Below are positions 26,934-36,258 of a stretch of DNA of 64,000 nucleotides, piece by piece. Origin of the DNA: CAVRUD01 sp963849635. GTDB taxonomy: Bacteria; Chloroflexota; Chloroflexia; Thermomicrobiales; UBA6265. A program made the translations under genes and the position numbers. The DNA is taken from the NCBI GenBank assembly GCA_963849635.1, contig CAWKIA010000029.1, forward strand, positions 62,001 to 126,000, given 5' to 3'. The notes beneath the pieces are model-generated. The model had not been told where the DNA came from and did not search any database. It saw only the letters and a program-made list of their open reading frames with translations. Each line of letters opens with the position of its first letter. Within the stretch, counting starts at the first letter, position 1.

Positions 26934-29372
26934 ATGTCGCGAACCGGTCGGATCGCAATCCGATCCCCGATCAGGCCCCAGCCGGAACGCCGCCCGCCGG
27001 CGCGATCGGTGCTGCCCGCTCCGCTGACGACGCTCGTTGGCCGCGAGGCCGATGTCGCCAGTGTGCGCGGGCTGCTGACAGATCCCGCGGTCCGCCTGGT
27101 GACACTGTGCGGACCGGGCGGCGTTGGCAAGACGCGCCTCGCGATTCAGGTCGCGGCCGAGGAGCGTCGGAGTGGAATCGAGGTTGGATTTGCGTCCCTC
27201 TCGGCCAGTACCGAACCAGAGCATGTCGCGGCGGTGCTGGCGGAGTCGCTTGATATCCGCTCCGGAGGGAATCGCGCGGGCGCTGCCCATCTGATTGACG
27301 CGATCGGCACCCGGCCCCTCCTGCTCGTCCTCGACAACTTTGAGCAGGTGCTCTCTGCCGGCCCGCTCGTGGCCGAGTTGCTCGGCGCCTGTCCCAACTT
27401 GACCGTGCTCGTCACCAGCCGTTCCCGGGTGCGGCTCTCCGGTGAGCGCGTCGTCGATGTGCTTCCATTGGGTGTCCCCGAAGCCACGCGCGCCTTCGAT
27501 CCAAACGACCTGTCCGCCTTCTCGGCCGTGCAGCTCTTTGTCGAACGGGCGCAGGCGACCCGGGACAGCTTCCGGCTGACTGCGGAGAACGCATCCACGG
27601 TTGCGGCGATCTGCCGCCGTCTGGATGGCTTGCCGCTGGCGATCGAGCTGGCGGCAGCCAAGAGCCGGCTGCTCGGCCCGGATGACCTGCTCCGCGGACT
27701 GGACCGGTCCCTCAGCCTGCTGACCGACGGTCCGCGCGATCAACCCGCCCGCCTGCAGACGATGCGCGCGGCGATTGCCTGGAGCTACGCGTTCCTTTCA
27801 CCCGAAGCCCAGGCACTGTTCCGTCAGCTCTCCGTGTTCGAGGGTGGGTGCAGCCTGGAGGCGGCTGTCACAGTCAGCCGCTGGCGGAGTGACCTCATCG
27901 CCGCGGGCATCTCTGACCTGGCGCAGGCCACGGAGATGCGGCTCATGTCTGCTGACGGACCGGCGCGGGCCGTCGTGATGGACCAGCTGGCGGCGTTGGA
28001 GGAGAGTAGCCTCATCCGCATTTCCGCCGGGCGGACCGGCGACACCCGGATCGAGATGTTGCAAACGGTGCGGGAGTTCGGCCTTGAGGCGCTGGTTGCC
28101 GCGGACGAGGAACCCGCCGCCCGCACCGCCCACGCGATGTACGTCCTGGACCTCGTCGATGAGTTGGATCGGGAGATGCGGGACGCCGATATCCGCGCTG
28201 GCCAGCTCCGCTCCGCGGACGAAGTCGGCAATATTCAGGCCGCCCTCCAGTGGTGGTACCGGCAGGGCGGTACTCCCGCCGGTATTCGCCTGGCGGAAGC
28301 GTTGTACTGGGCCTGGCTGGATGCGGGCACGTTGCGGCAGGGGCACGCCGGACTCGATCGGTTGCTGGCAACGCCCGGAGCTCTGTCCGATCCTAAGACG
28401 CGGGCCAAAGCCCTCTGCATCTCCGCCGATTTGGCTACCTGGAGTGGCGATTTTGGCGCGGCCCGGCCCCTCTTCGAAGAGGCGTTGCGGCTCTCGCGGG
28501 AGGTGAACGATCCTCGCGGCGTCATTTTCGCCCTGCGCGGTCTGGGGAACGTCGAACTCGGCGAGACCGTGTACGAGCGGGCGGAAACAGTGCTGCGCGA
28601 GGCGGCGGAGCTTGCCCGGAGCGAAGAGGATTTCTGGAACCTGGGCATCACGCTGAACTTGCTTGGGATCACGGTCCGGGCAATGGGCCGCAATAGCGAG
28701 AGCCGGGAGATCCATCGCGAAGCACGCCGGCTCTCTGAGGAGAGCGGCAACCGGATCAATGCGTTTGCCGCCATCGCGAACGAGGGCCTGTCTGCACTGG
28801 AGCTTGGGGACCTCCCGGCGGTGCGCGGCGCGTGCCACGAACTGGCGGGGATCGTTCGCCGGCATGCCGATAGCAACCCGCTGCTCCGCTGCTTGATGCT
28901 GGCCGGAGGTATCGCCGCCGAGACGGGGCAGTTCCCGATGGCGGTTCGACTCTATGCCCGGATGACCGCTGCCGAAGCAGAGCGGGGCACGCCCACTCTG
29001 GCCGCCGTCCAGGCGCCGGTCGACCGCAGGCTGGCCGTCGCGCGGGAGGCGCTTGGAGAGACCGAGTACGCCGATGCCTGGGCGGCGGGGCTGGCGTTGT
29101 CCCAGGACGACGCGCTTGCGCTCGTAGCCGCGGTCGTGATGCCGGTATCGAAGGGTCCAATGCCGGACGGACCGGCGAGTGATGGGCTTACGGCACGAGA
29201 GCGCGATGTTCTTCGCCTGATCGTCGCTGGCTTGACCGACAAGGAAATCGCCGATCATCTATCGATAAGCCGGCGTACGGCGTCGAAGCACGTTGCAACG
29301 ATTCTGGCCAAACTCGGTGTCTCCAGCCGGACCTCGGCGGCCATCTATGCCGCCCGGCATGGGCTCGATTGA
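26934..29372 (+). CDS. Large NB-ARC/TPR regulator with C-terminal LuxR HTH
   Basis: 812 residues. An AAA/NB-ARC ATPase comes first: Walker A in LCGPGGVGKTRLA (about residues 58-70) and Walker B in PLLLVLDNFEQVL (about 127-139), then VLVTSRSRVRLSGE. A winged-helix and TPR-like helical region (about 330-730) follows, ending in a LuxR HTH: LTARERDVLRLIVAGLTDKEIADHLSISRRTASKHVATIL. This is the LAL/STAND-like architecture of signal-sensing transcription activators, ATP hydrolysis gating DNA binding. Target genes unknown; the DUF47-phosphate transporter operon downstream begins 74 bp after its stop. Confidence 0.9.
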   Translation: MSRTGRIAIRSPIRPQPERRPPARSVLPAPLTTLVGREADVASVRGLLTDPAVRLVTLCGPGGVGKTRLAIQVAAEERRSGIEVGFASLSASTEPEHVAAVLAESLDIRSGGNRAGAAHLIDAIGTRPLLLVLDNFEQVLSAGPLVAELLGACPNLTVLVTSRSRVRLSGERVVDVLPLGVPEATRAFDPNDLSAFSAVQLFVERAQATRDSFRLTAENASTVAAICRRLDGLPLAIELAAAKSRLLGPDDLLRGLDRSLSLLTDGPRDQPARLQTMRAAIAWSYAFLSPEAQALFRQLSVFEGGCSLEAAVTVSRWRSDLIAAGISDLAQATEMRLMSADGPARAVVMDQLAALEESSLIRISAGRTGDTRIEMLQTVREFGLEALVAADEEPAARTAHAMYVLDLVDELDREMRDADIRAGQLRSADEVGNIQAALQWWYRQGGTPAGIRLAEALYWAWLDAGTLRQGHAGLDRLLATPGALSDPKTRAKALCISADLATWSGDFGAARPLFEEALRLSREVNDPRGVIFALRGLGNVELGETVYERAETVLREAAELARSEEDFWNLGITLNLLGITVRAMGRNSESREIHREARRLSEESGNRINAFAAIANEGLSALELGDLPAVRGACHELAGIVRRHADSNPLLRCLMLAGGIAAETGQFPMAVRLYARMTAAEAERGTPTLAAVQAPVDRRLAVAREALGETEYADAWAAGLALSQDDALALVAAVVMPVSKGPMPDGPASDGLTARERDVLRLIVAGLTDKEIADHLSISRRTASKHVATILAKLGVSSRTSAAIYAARHGLD

Positions 29373-29446
29373 CATCACAATTCTTTAATAGTCGCTAGAA
29401 TTGCCCCGCTTGGATGTAGTTGGTCCGGAGGGGGGCATACGCAGGA

Positions 29447-30088
29447 ATGGTCTTAGCCCGTTTTCTTCCAAAAGATGAGCAGTTTTTTGACCTGTTCGCC
29501 GAAGCCGCCGCGAACGCCCTCGCGGCGGCCAAACTACTTGCCGAGATCATCGAGAGTGGCGAAGACGTCGAGCGAAAGGTCCGCCGCCTGCGCGAGCTCG
29601 AGCACCATGGAGACGAGATTACCCATCGCGTTTACCAGGGGCTCCACAGCACGTTCGTGACTCCCCTCGATCGCGATGATATCCAGCGCCTGGCGGGCGG
29701 GATCGACGACTTTGTCGACGATCTGGAGGAGGTCGGCAAGCGGTTCCGCCTCTACAAGCTGAACGAGGCGACGGCCCCGGCCAAGCTCTTCGCCCGGATC
29801 CTGACCGAGCAGGCGGAGATTATGGCCGAGGCGATCCCGCTCCTGAGCCAGGTCGGCAAGCGGTCTGTTGATCTGCGCAAAGCTGTATTGGAGCTGCATC
29901 GCGCGGAGAATGAGGCTGACGACGCCCTCAATGGGGCGCTGGCGGCCCTCTACGACGGGGTGACCGAGATCCCGTCCCTGATTCATGCCTTGCGTTGGGG
30001 TGAGCTGTATCAGCTCTTAGAGGACGCGACTGACAAGGGCGAGGATATCGGAAATACACTGGAAGGCATCTTGTTGAAATATGCCTAG
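29447..30088 (+). CDS. DUF47 (PhoU-like) phosphate transport regulator
   Basis: 213 residues. All-helical DUF47/YkaA family: FDLFAEAAANALAAAKLLAEII, RELEHHGDEITHRVYQGLHSTFVTPLDRDDI, and IDDFVDDLEEVGKRFRLY, with the Glu/Asp metal-cluster motif as in PhoU. The start at ATG 29447 is preferred to 29420 by comparison with the family. It overlaps the PiT gene by 8 bp, and DUF47-PiT pairs are a recognised phosphate uptake unit in which DUF47 controls or couples to the transporter. A TTGACA at 29369 and TAGAAT at 29396 lie upstream but 21 bp apart. Confidence 0.9.
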   Translation: MVLARFLPKDEQFFDLFAEAAANALAAAKLLAEIIESGEDVERKVRRLRELEHHGDEITHRVYQGLHSTFVTPLDRDDIQRLAGGIDDFVDDLEEVGKRFRLYKLNEATAPAKLFARILTEQAEIMAEAIPLLSQVGKRSVDLRKAVLELHRAENEADDALNGALAALYDGVTEIPSLIHALRWGELYQLLEDATDKGEDIGNTLEGILLKYA

Positions 30089-31094
30089 CCTGGACGCAGA
30101 GTTACTAGTTCTCGTCTTCATCGTGGTCCTTGCCCTCGCCTTCGACTTCATCAACGGGTTCCACGACACCGCCAACGCGATCGCGACTTCGGTCGCGACC
30201 CGGGTGCTCACTCCTGGCCAGGCGGTCCTGATGGCGGCCGTGATGAATGTCGTTGGGGCGCTGAGTGGTACCGCTGTCGCGGAGACGGTCGGGTCCGGGA
30301 TCATCCCTCCGGAGCTAGCGACTCAGAAGTTGGTGATCGCTGCGCTCTTTTCAGCGATCACTTGGAACCTACTCACCTGGTGGCAGGGCATTCCCTCCAG
30401 TTCAAGTCATGCCCTGGTCTTCTCGATCGTGGGAGCAGGGTCGGCGGCAGCGGGCGCAGACGCCATCATTGTCGATGGCGTCACCAAGGTATTGCGCGGC
30501 ATGGTGATATCGCCGTTGCTTGGGTTTGTGGGCGCTTTCTTGCTCCTGGTTGGACTCCTCTGGATCGTAGCTCGGCGGCGGCCCTCCATAGTGAATCGTA
30601 TCTTTGGCCGGTTGCAGATCGGCTCTGCCGCATTTATGGCCTTCAGTCATGGCGGCAACGATGCCCAGAAGACGATGGGTGTCATTACGCTGGCCCTGGC
30701 CAGTTACCACGGCTGGAGCGGCAGCGACTGGGACGTCCCCCTCTGGGTGATCCTCTCGTCTGCCGCCGCAATGGGACTGGGCACCGCGATGGGTGGCTGG
30801 AAAATCGTTAAAACGATGGGGTTGAAGGTGGTCGAGTTGCGGACAATCGACGGCTTCGCCGCCGAGACGGCGGCGGCGACGATTATCGAGTTCGCCAGCC
30901 GCCTCGGCATTCCAGTCTCGACCACCCACCTGATCTCGTCGGCCATCCTCGGTGTCGGCGCCACCAAGCGTGCGTCAGCCGTTCGCTGGGGCGTGGCGGG
31001 CCGGATTCTCACGGCCTGGGTCGTGACGATTCCCGTCTGCGTCTCGCTTGGATGGCTCTTTTCCACGCGCTGGACCTTATCTCCAGGGTTTTGA
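30081..31094 (+). CDS. Inorganic phosphate transporter, PiT family
   Basis: 337 residues with about ten transmembrane helices. The duplicated PiT signature is intact: ALAFDFINGFHDTANAIATSVATRVL near the N terminus and AFMAFSHGGNDAQKTMGVITLAL in the second half (about residues 180-200), plus GIPSSSSHAL and GIPVSTTHLISSAILGVG. It imports phosphate with H+ or Na+ across the cytoplasmic membrane. Translationally coupled to DUF47 upstream. Symbol pit is not assigned, since PitA/PitB-type subclass cannot be told from sequence. Confidence 0.93.
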   Translation: MPSLDAELLVLVFIVVLALAFDFINGFHDTANAIATSVATRVLTPGQAVLMAAVMNVVGALSGTAVAETVGSGIIPPELATQKLVIAALFSAITWNLLTWWQGIPSSSSHALVFSIVGAGSAAAGADAIIVDGVTKVLRGMVISPLLGFVGAFLLLVGLLWIVARRRPSIVNRIFGRLQIGSAAFMAFSHGGNDAQKTMGVITLALASYHGWSGSDWDVPLWVILSSAAAMGLGTAMGGWKIVKTMGLKVVELRTIDGFAAETAAATIIEFASRLGIPVSTTHLISSAILGVGATKRASAVRWGVAGRILTAWVVTIPVCVSLGWLFSTRWTLSPGF

Positions 31095-31139
31095 GCGAGT
31101 CGCTCGGGACAATCGGGTGACACCGGAGCGGGCATCGCA

Positions 31140-31190
31140 ATCGTTCCGTCCCCGTCTCCCGCTGCGGCAGGGGCGCGGGGGGGCAGCGCG
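31140..31190. repeat. C/G-rich palindromic intergenic repeat
   Basis: CGTCCCCGTCTCCCGCTGCGGCAGGGGCGCGGGGGG lies 50 bp past the phosphate transporter. Its core CGCTGCGGCAGGGG is shared with the repeats at 34446, 37248 and 50134. Imperfect palindrome; may act as a terminator. Confidence 0.5.
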
Positions 31191-31292
31191 CACCCGTCGG
31201 AAGACGGGTAGGATGCTGGCGAACGATCGGCTGGGGTTCCGATCATCGAACGCCCGCCGTGGGTAAGCGGCATGCGCAGGAGGGGATTGAGC

Positions 31293-32618
31293 ATGAAGAT
31301 CGTCGAGATGCGGGTAACGCCGATCGCATTTGCCGATCCTCCGCTGCTCAATGCCGCCGGTCTCCATGCGCCGTACGCCCTGCGGCTCGTGATCGAGTTG
31401 GTCAGTGAGGACGGTATCGTCGGTTTGGGCGAGACTCATGGTGGCGAGGCGCCGTTGCGAGATTGTGAGCGCGTACGATCGGTTGTGATAGGGCGTGATG
31501 CGTTTGATTTGGAACGGCTCTGGCAAGAGGTTGCCCGGGAGTTGGCGCCGGAGGCAGTTGCCGATGCCGGTGAGCAGGTCGTGGCCGCGCCCCAGCAGGC
31601 GGCGGATGTGCCTGGCGGCCCGAACCTTGGCGCCGCCCTACGGGTCTATGGCGCGATTGAGGTGGCCGCGCTCGACCTGATCGGCAAGTCGGTCGGGCGG
31701 CCGGTCTACGACCTGCTGGGGGGCAAGGTCCGCGACACTGTGCCGTTCAGCGCGTACCTTTTCTATAAGTACGCTGGAGGTGGTGGGGCGGATGGTGATG
31801 AGCGCCAGGATGTGTACGGCGAGGCGTTGACGCCGGACGGGGTCGTGGCCCAGGCGAAGGCGTTCATCGATCACTACGGCTTCGGCAGCATCAAGCTCAA
31901 GGGAGGCGCCTTCCCGCCGGGGGAGGAGATCGAGGCGATGCTGGCCCTGCGCGATGCCTTTGGGCCGGATGTCCCTCTCCGGCTGGATCCGAATGGAAAC
32001 TGGTCGGTCGAGACGGCGATCGGGGTCGGCACGGCCCTGGCCGGAGCGCTGGAGTATCTCGAGGACCCGGTGGCGACCCTGCCGCAGATGGCCCAGGTGC
32101 GGGCTGGATTGCTGGCCAAAGGGATCGACATGCCGCTGGGCAACAACACCTCCGTGGTGCGCTTCGCCGACGTGCCGGAGGCGGTGCTGACCGACGCCAC
32201 CCAGGTCATCCTCGGCGATCATCACTACTGGGGCGGGCCGCGGGCGGTGAAGGAACTGGGCCGGATCTGCCAGACCTTTGGCCTTGGGCTGAGCATGCAC
32301 TCCAACAGTCACCTGGGCATCTCCTTGATGGCAATGGTCCATTTGGCCGCGGCAACGCCGCACCTGACCTATGCCAGCGATACCCACTATCCCTGGCAGG
32401 ACCCGGCCGATGAGATCGTCGCGGAAGGGCGGGCCACCTTTGTCGACGGCGCTGTCGCTGTGCCGGATGCGCCGGGTCTGGGCGTCACCCTGGATCAAGA
32501 CGCGCTGGCGCGGGGCCGGGAGCGGTACGAGCGCTCCGGGCTGACGAAGCGCGACGACGCTTTCGAGATGCGCAAGCACGTCGACCCTGACTGGGAACGG
32601 ATCGTGCCGCGATGGTAG
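31293..32618 (+). CDS. Glucarate dehydratase-like enolase-superfamily enzyme
   Basis: 441 residues from ATG 31293, AGGAGGGG upstream. The enolase N-terminal capping domain begins MKIVEMRVTPIAFADPPLLNA, then the barrel with the catalytic Lys-x-Lys in IKLKGG (about residues 198-203), metal ligand Asp in LRLDPNGNWS (about 230), Glu in YLEDP, Asn/Thr in NNTSVV, Asp in GDHHYWGG and the general-base His in SMHSNSHLG. This arrangement fits glucarate dehydratase (dehydration to 5-keto-4-deoxyglucarate). It precedes a binding protein and permeases and, with the tartrate-dehydratase-like enzyme at 37802, implies catabolism of sugar acids. The substrate could be another aldarate. Confidence 0.87.
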   Translation: MKIVEMRVTPIAFADPPLLNAAGLHAPYALRLVIELVSEDGIVGLGETHGGEAPLRDCERVRSVVIGRDAFDLERLWQEVARELAPEAVADAGEQVVAAPQQAADVPGGPNLGAALRVYGAIEVAALDLIGKSVGRPVYDLLGGKVRDTVPFSAYLFYKYAGGGGADGDERQDVYGEALTPDGVVAQAKAFIDHYGFGSIKLKGGAFPPGEEIEAMLALRDAFGPDVPLRLDPNGNWSVETAIGVGTALAGALEYLEDPVATLPQMAQVRAGLLAKGIDMPLGNNTSVVRFADVPEAVLTDATQVILGDHHYWGGPRAVKELGRICQTFGLGLSMHSNSHLGISLMAMVHLAAATPHLTYASDTHYPWQDPADEIVAEGRATFVDGAVAVPDAPGLGVTLDQDALARGRERYERSGLTKRDDAFEMRKHVDPDWERIVPRW

Positions 32619-32766
32619 GCAGGATCGAGTGTTGACACAACCGGCCAGGAACGGTTTGATACCGGACACTTCCATTGGCGACAGCATCATCTGAGAGGGG
32701 GCGATCCAGCAGCCAGCAGCGCAAGGGGCCCACGACTATCCGCTTCACCGACGAGGAGGATTTCCT

Positions 32767-34407
32767 ATGGCCAAGACGGTTCGACGGCGAACGAACGACG
32801 AGGCGATCGAGGATTTGGTCCGGATGGTGGGCGATACCCGGTTCACCCGCCGCGATCTGGCGAAGCGGGCGGCGGCGCTCGGGTTGGCTGCGCCGGCGGT
32901 CGGACTTGCGGCCCGCGGCACCTGGACGGCGGCGGCGCAGGGGACGGAGCCGACCGGCAAAATGGTCATCTCGATGTCGGTCGAGCCTGACACACTCGAG
33001 AACTGGAAGGCCTATTCGACCGACGGCCACCCGATCCTGCGCAACGTCCAGGAAGCGCTGCTCAACCGCGACCCTGTCACCAACGAGCTGGTTGGTGAGC
33101 TTGCGACCGCCTGGGAGCAGACCGACGACCGGACCTGGCGCTTTACCCTTCGCCAGGGCGTGACCTTCCATAATGGCGACCCCTTCAACGCCGAGGTCGC
33201 CGCATACGGCACCAATTACACCTGGTCGCCGGAGAACGAATTCGAGATCTACCAGTTCATCGGGCCGGATATGACTGCCACCGCGGTGGACGAGTACACC
33301 CTCGACGTTGCTACCGTCGAGCCGGACCCGATCCTGCCGTCGCGTCTCTACTTCGCGCCGATCCCGAACATGATTCAGGTGCGTGACCGGCCGGACACCC
33401 TCGTCACGGAGCCGATCGGCACCGGACCCTACTCCTTCGTCGAGTGGAACCGGGGCCAGTACATCACCATCACCGCATACCCGGACTGGTGGGGTCTGAC
33501 GGCGGAGGACGCCCGCGGCACCATCACCATCAAAGACGCTGAGTACGTCTTCCGGGCCGAGTCGCCGGTGCGGGCGGCTCAGGTCAGCGCCGGCGAGGCG
33601 CAGATCGGGCGGTTCCTGGCGCCGGAGGATTGCGAGACCACGCCGGCCTGCGTCTCCGTGCCTTCGGTCGAGACGATCTTCCTGCGGATGGACACCAACC
33701 ACCCGGCGATGAGCGATATCCGCGTCCGCCAGGCAATCGCCTTTGCGGTCGATAAGCAAGCGATCGCGGACGAGCTCTTTGGGGGAGGAGAGCCGGCTTC
33801 CCAACTTGTTGGACCCTCCGCGACCGGCTACAACGCCGATCTCGCCCCCTATCCGTTCGATATGGACGAAGCCCGGGCGCTGGTCGAAGCGGCCGCGGCG
33901 GACGGGGTGCAGGTCGACGCTCCGGTCAAGGTCGTCACCCGCCAGGGCATCTACCTGCGCAACGACGAGTTGGCCGAATACGTGGCAACCCAGTTGAACG
34001 ACATTGGCCTGACCGCCTCCAGCGAGGTGATCGAGCCCGGGCTCTACAACCCGGAATACTCGAAGAACCTCAAGGACGTGCCCGAAGATCGCGGTTGGAT
34101 CACGACCAACCCGCACGGCAACGAGATCATGGACGTCAGCGCCACGGCCTCGTCTTACTATCGCTGCGACGGGGCAGCCTCAACCTATTGCGATCCGGCC
34201 TTGGACGAGGCGCTCACGGCCGCCTTGCCCCTGGTAGGCGAAGAGCGTGCGGCCGCCCTGGCTGCCGTGACCAAGATGTTCTATGACGGCTACGCCTCGG
34301 TTCCGGTGATCTACATGCCGCTCAACTACGGCCTGGCGGAGAACCTGACCTGGCAGCCCCGCCTGGACGCCTTCATGTTGCTGAAAGAGATGACGCTGGC
34401 GGAGTAA
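32767..34407 (+). CDS. Tat-exported ABC transporter binding protein, family 5 (peptide/nickel type)
   Basis: 546 residues. A twin-arginine signal is visible in RFTRRDLAKRAAALGLAAPAVG (about residues 26-47), followed by the family-5 fold: SVEPDTLENWKAYSTDGHPIL, TWRFTLRQGVTFHNGDPF, EPIGTGPYSFVEWNRGQYITI, DIRVRQAIAFAVDK and the C-terminal AENLTWQPRLD. This family binds oligopeptides but also sugars and other solutes. It lies 148 bp after the dehydratase gene; both are probably co-transcribed with the permeases at 35334 and 36255, though the 926-bp gap between is full of repeats and a suspect block. The solute is presumed to be a sugar acid or its conjugate, by context only. Confidence 0.9.
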   Translation: MAKTVRRRTNDEAIEDLVRMVGDTRFTRRDLAKRAAALGLAAPAVGLAARGTWTAAAQGTEPTGKMVISMSVEPDTLENWKAYSTDGHPILRNVQEALLNRDPVTNELVGELATAWEQTDDRTWRFTLRQGVTFHNGDPFNAEVAAYGTNYTWSPENEFEIYQFIGPDMTATAVDEYTLDVATVEPDPILPSRLYFAPIPNMIQVRDRPDTLVTEPIGTGPYSFVEWNRGQYITITAYPDWWGLTAEDARGTITIKDAEYVFRAESPVRAAQVSAGEAQIGRFLAPEDCETTPACVSVPSVETIFLRMDTNHPAMSDIRVRQAIAFAVDKQAIADELFGGGEPASQLVGPSATGYNADLAPYPFDMDEARALVEAAAADGVQVDAPVKVVTRQGIYLRNDELAEYVATQLNDIGLTASSEVIEPGLYNPEYSKNLKDVPEDRGWITTNPHGNEIMDVSATASSYYRCDGAASTYCDPALDEALTAALPLVGEERAAALAAVTKMFYDGYASVPVIYMPLNYGLAENLTWQPRLDAFMLLKEMTLAE

Positions 34408-34410
34408 CGA

Positions 34411-34443
34411 GGCGGGAAGGCGGGAAGGCGGGAAGGCGGGAAT
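34411..34443. repeat. Tandem GGCGGGAA array
   Basis: Four copies of an 8-bp unit GGCGGGAA lie directly after the binding-protein stop. A related GAGGCGGGAAGGCGG occurs just after the permease stop at 37220-37240, where it again precedes the CCCCCTAACCCCCC repeat, so the two belong to one dispersed element. Confidence 0.6.
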
Positions 34444-34445
34444 TT

Positions 34446-34932
34446 GCCCCCTAACCCCCCTGCCCCCTTCCCCCCGCCAGTTTTTTTTTTTTTCTCTTTT
34501 CTTTTTTTTTTCCTCTCTCTTTTTTTTTTCTTTTTTTTTTTCTCTTTCTCTCCTCTCCCTCTTCCCTTCCCTTCCTTCCCTCTTTTTTCTTCCTCTCTCT
34601 CCTTCTTCTCCTCCCCTTTGCCTCCCATCTTGTCTCCCTTCTTTTCTCTCTCTTCCTTCTCCCCTTCCCCGCTCTCCTCCACTGTCCTCTTCCCCCCTCT
34701 TCCACCCCTTCTCCCCCCCTTTTCCCCTTCATCCCCCCCATCCCCTTCCTCTATCCCACCACCTCCTCCTCACCTCCCCCTCCCTCTTTTCTTCCTTTCC
34801 CTATCTTTCCTCCCCCTCCCATCCACTTTTTACCTCTTAATAAATTAATTTAAAAAATAAAAAATAAATATAATTTAAATAAAATTATAAAATTAATAAA
34901 ATAAGAAGCGCTGCGGCAGGGGGAAGGGGGAG
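34446..34932. repeat. Dispersed C/G-rich palindrome split by a 431-bp low-complexity block
   Basis: The left half of the repeat (CCCCCTAACCCCCC...CCCCCCGC) ends at about 34477 and the right half (CGCTGCGGCAGGGGGAAG...) starts at about 34909; the intact copy at 37248-37299 shows the two normally abut. Between them is a pyrimidine tract with no purine from 34481 to 34619, a mostly C/T stretch to about 34836, and then an A/T-only stretch to about 34904. This composition is wholly unlike the rest of the window. No gene: the frames open here encode only Phe/Ser/Pro or Lys/Arg/Glu runs. Likely an assembly or base-calling artefact. Confidence 0.75.
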
Positions 34933-35179
34933 CGCTTCGCATCTCCTGCGTTCACTCCTGCCACAGCCCTCTCGTCGGCCCTGCGAGCCACCCCTCTCCC
35001 GTGCGCGGCTGACAAGGGGAGGTATCGAAACGGAAGGACGTGGAACGGCGGAGCATCCTCTGGCGGAATTCCGACGGTGGCGGGGTTTCTGCCCACGGGA
35101 ACGCCGCGATCAACCGGATGCGCGGATCACCGCGTTTGCGGTTGGTCTCGTCCAAACGCCCGCCACCTCCACACGTTCG

Positions 35180-35303
35180 TTCGGATACCTCCCCCTAATA
35201 GCCCTGACAGGGGAGAGGGGACGATGTCAGCACGAACGCCACGAGTAAACGCTCCCCCTCTCCTTCGTCAAGGGAGAGGGGGTTGGGGGGTGAGGGCTGC
35301 TCC
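35180..35303. repeat. Further C/G-rich palindromic repeats
   Basis: Two imperfect palindromes: CCTCCCC...GGGGAGAGG at about 35191-35219 and GCTCCCCCTCTCC TTCGTCA GGGAGAGGGGG at about 35251-35282 followed by TTGGGGGGTGAGGGC. These belong to the same intergenic family as 37248 and 50072. The stretch 34933-35190 contains no recognisable gene. Confidence 0.6.
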
Positions 35304-35333
35304 TACCCGCCTTCTCGCCTATCCTCGGAGGTG

Positions 35334-36258
35334 GTGACCTATCGCCCGGTATCTGTTACGGCGGCTGAGTCATTCGGTGTTGATCTTGCTGGGGCTGGTG
35401 GTCGCGGTTTTCTTTGTGACGCACCTCCTAGGCGATCCGGCCCGGCTGATGCTGCGCGCCGAGGCGTCCGACGAGCAGGTCGAGGCGTTGCGCGAGCAGC
35501 TTGGTCTGGATGATCCGATCCTGGTCCAGTTCGGCCGGTATATGGGCGACTTTGTCCGGGGCGATTTTGGGGATTCGGTCTGGCAGAAGGTGCCTGCCAT
35601 GCCGATCGTGCTCGACCGGCTGCCGGCCACGCTGTATCTGGCCGCGGTCACACTCGGGGTGGCGATTCCCCTGGCGGTGGTGCTCGGGATCATTTCAGCG
35701 ATCCGGCCGCGGTCGCTGGCGGACCGCCTGGTAACGGTCGTTGCCCTGGCGGGAGTGTCCACCGCTGATTTCTGGCTGGGCTTGATGCTGATCCTGCTCT
35801 TTGCGGTGGAGCTCGGCTGGGTGCCCACCTCAGGCTACGGCGGTTTCCAATATGTCATCCTGCCCGCCGCCACGCTGGCGGTCCGGCCGATCGGGCGGAT
35901 CAGCCAGGTCGTGCGGACCTCGATGCTGGATGAGATGAGCCGGGGATACATCACGACGGCCCGGGCGAAGGGGCTCAAGGAGCAAGTCGTCGTCGTGCGG
36001 CACTCGCTCAAGAACGCCGCCATCCCGATCCTGACGATGATGGGCGATGAGGCGGCGTCGCTCCTCAACGGCGCGGTCGTGATCGAGACCCTGTTCGGCT
36101 GGCCGGGTGTCGGAATCCTGCTCATCCAGGCGATCGAGAACCGGGATCTGCCCCTGATCGAAGCGACGGCGCTCGTGGTCGCGGTGATGGTGGTCGGGAT
36201 CAATCTGCTCGTCGATGTGGCCTATTCGGTCATCGACCCGCGGGTGCGATACCTGTGA
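35334..36258 (+). CDS. Dpp-type ABC transporter permease 1 (start region frameshifted)
   Basis: 307 residues after removal of one base. GTG 35334 follows GGAGGT at an ideal distance, but reads out of frame after two codons. Removing one base at about 35340 joins it to IARYLLRRLSHSVLILLGL, the standard N terminus and first helix of DppB-like permeases. As read, the first usable codon would be GTG 35377, which cuts the helix. The rest is intact: six helices, LGLDDPILVQFGRYM, the EAA loop YITTARAKGLKEQVVVVRHSLKNA and VVIETLFGWPGVG. It forms the channel with the permease at 36255. Ends 4 bp into the next gene (GTGA overlap). Confidence 0.85.

Noticed and set aside
27798..29258. 486-codon open frame opposite the NB-ARC/LuxR regulator
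   Set aside because: Mirror of strong codon bias; the plus strand has Walker and LuxR motifs.
32485..34116. 543-codon open frame on the minus strand opposite the family-5 binding protein
   Set aside because: Antisense of a conserved gene; composition Arg/Val/Asp-rich with no recognisable fold.
34326..34848. Open frames in the C/T block encoding Phe/Ser/Pro or Lys/Arg/Glu runs
   Set aside because: Low-complexity, no start signal; produced by the anomalous composition.
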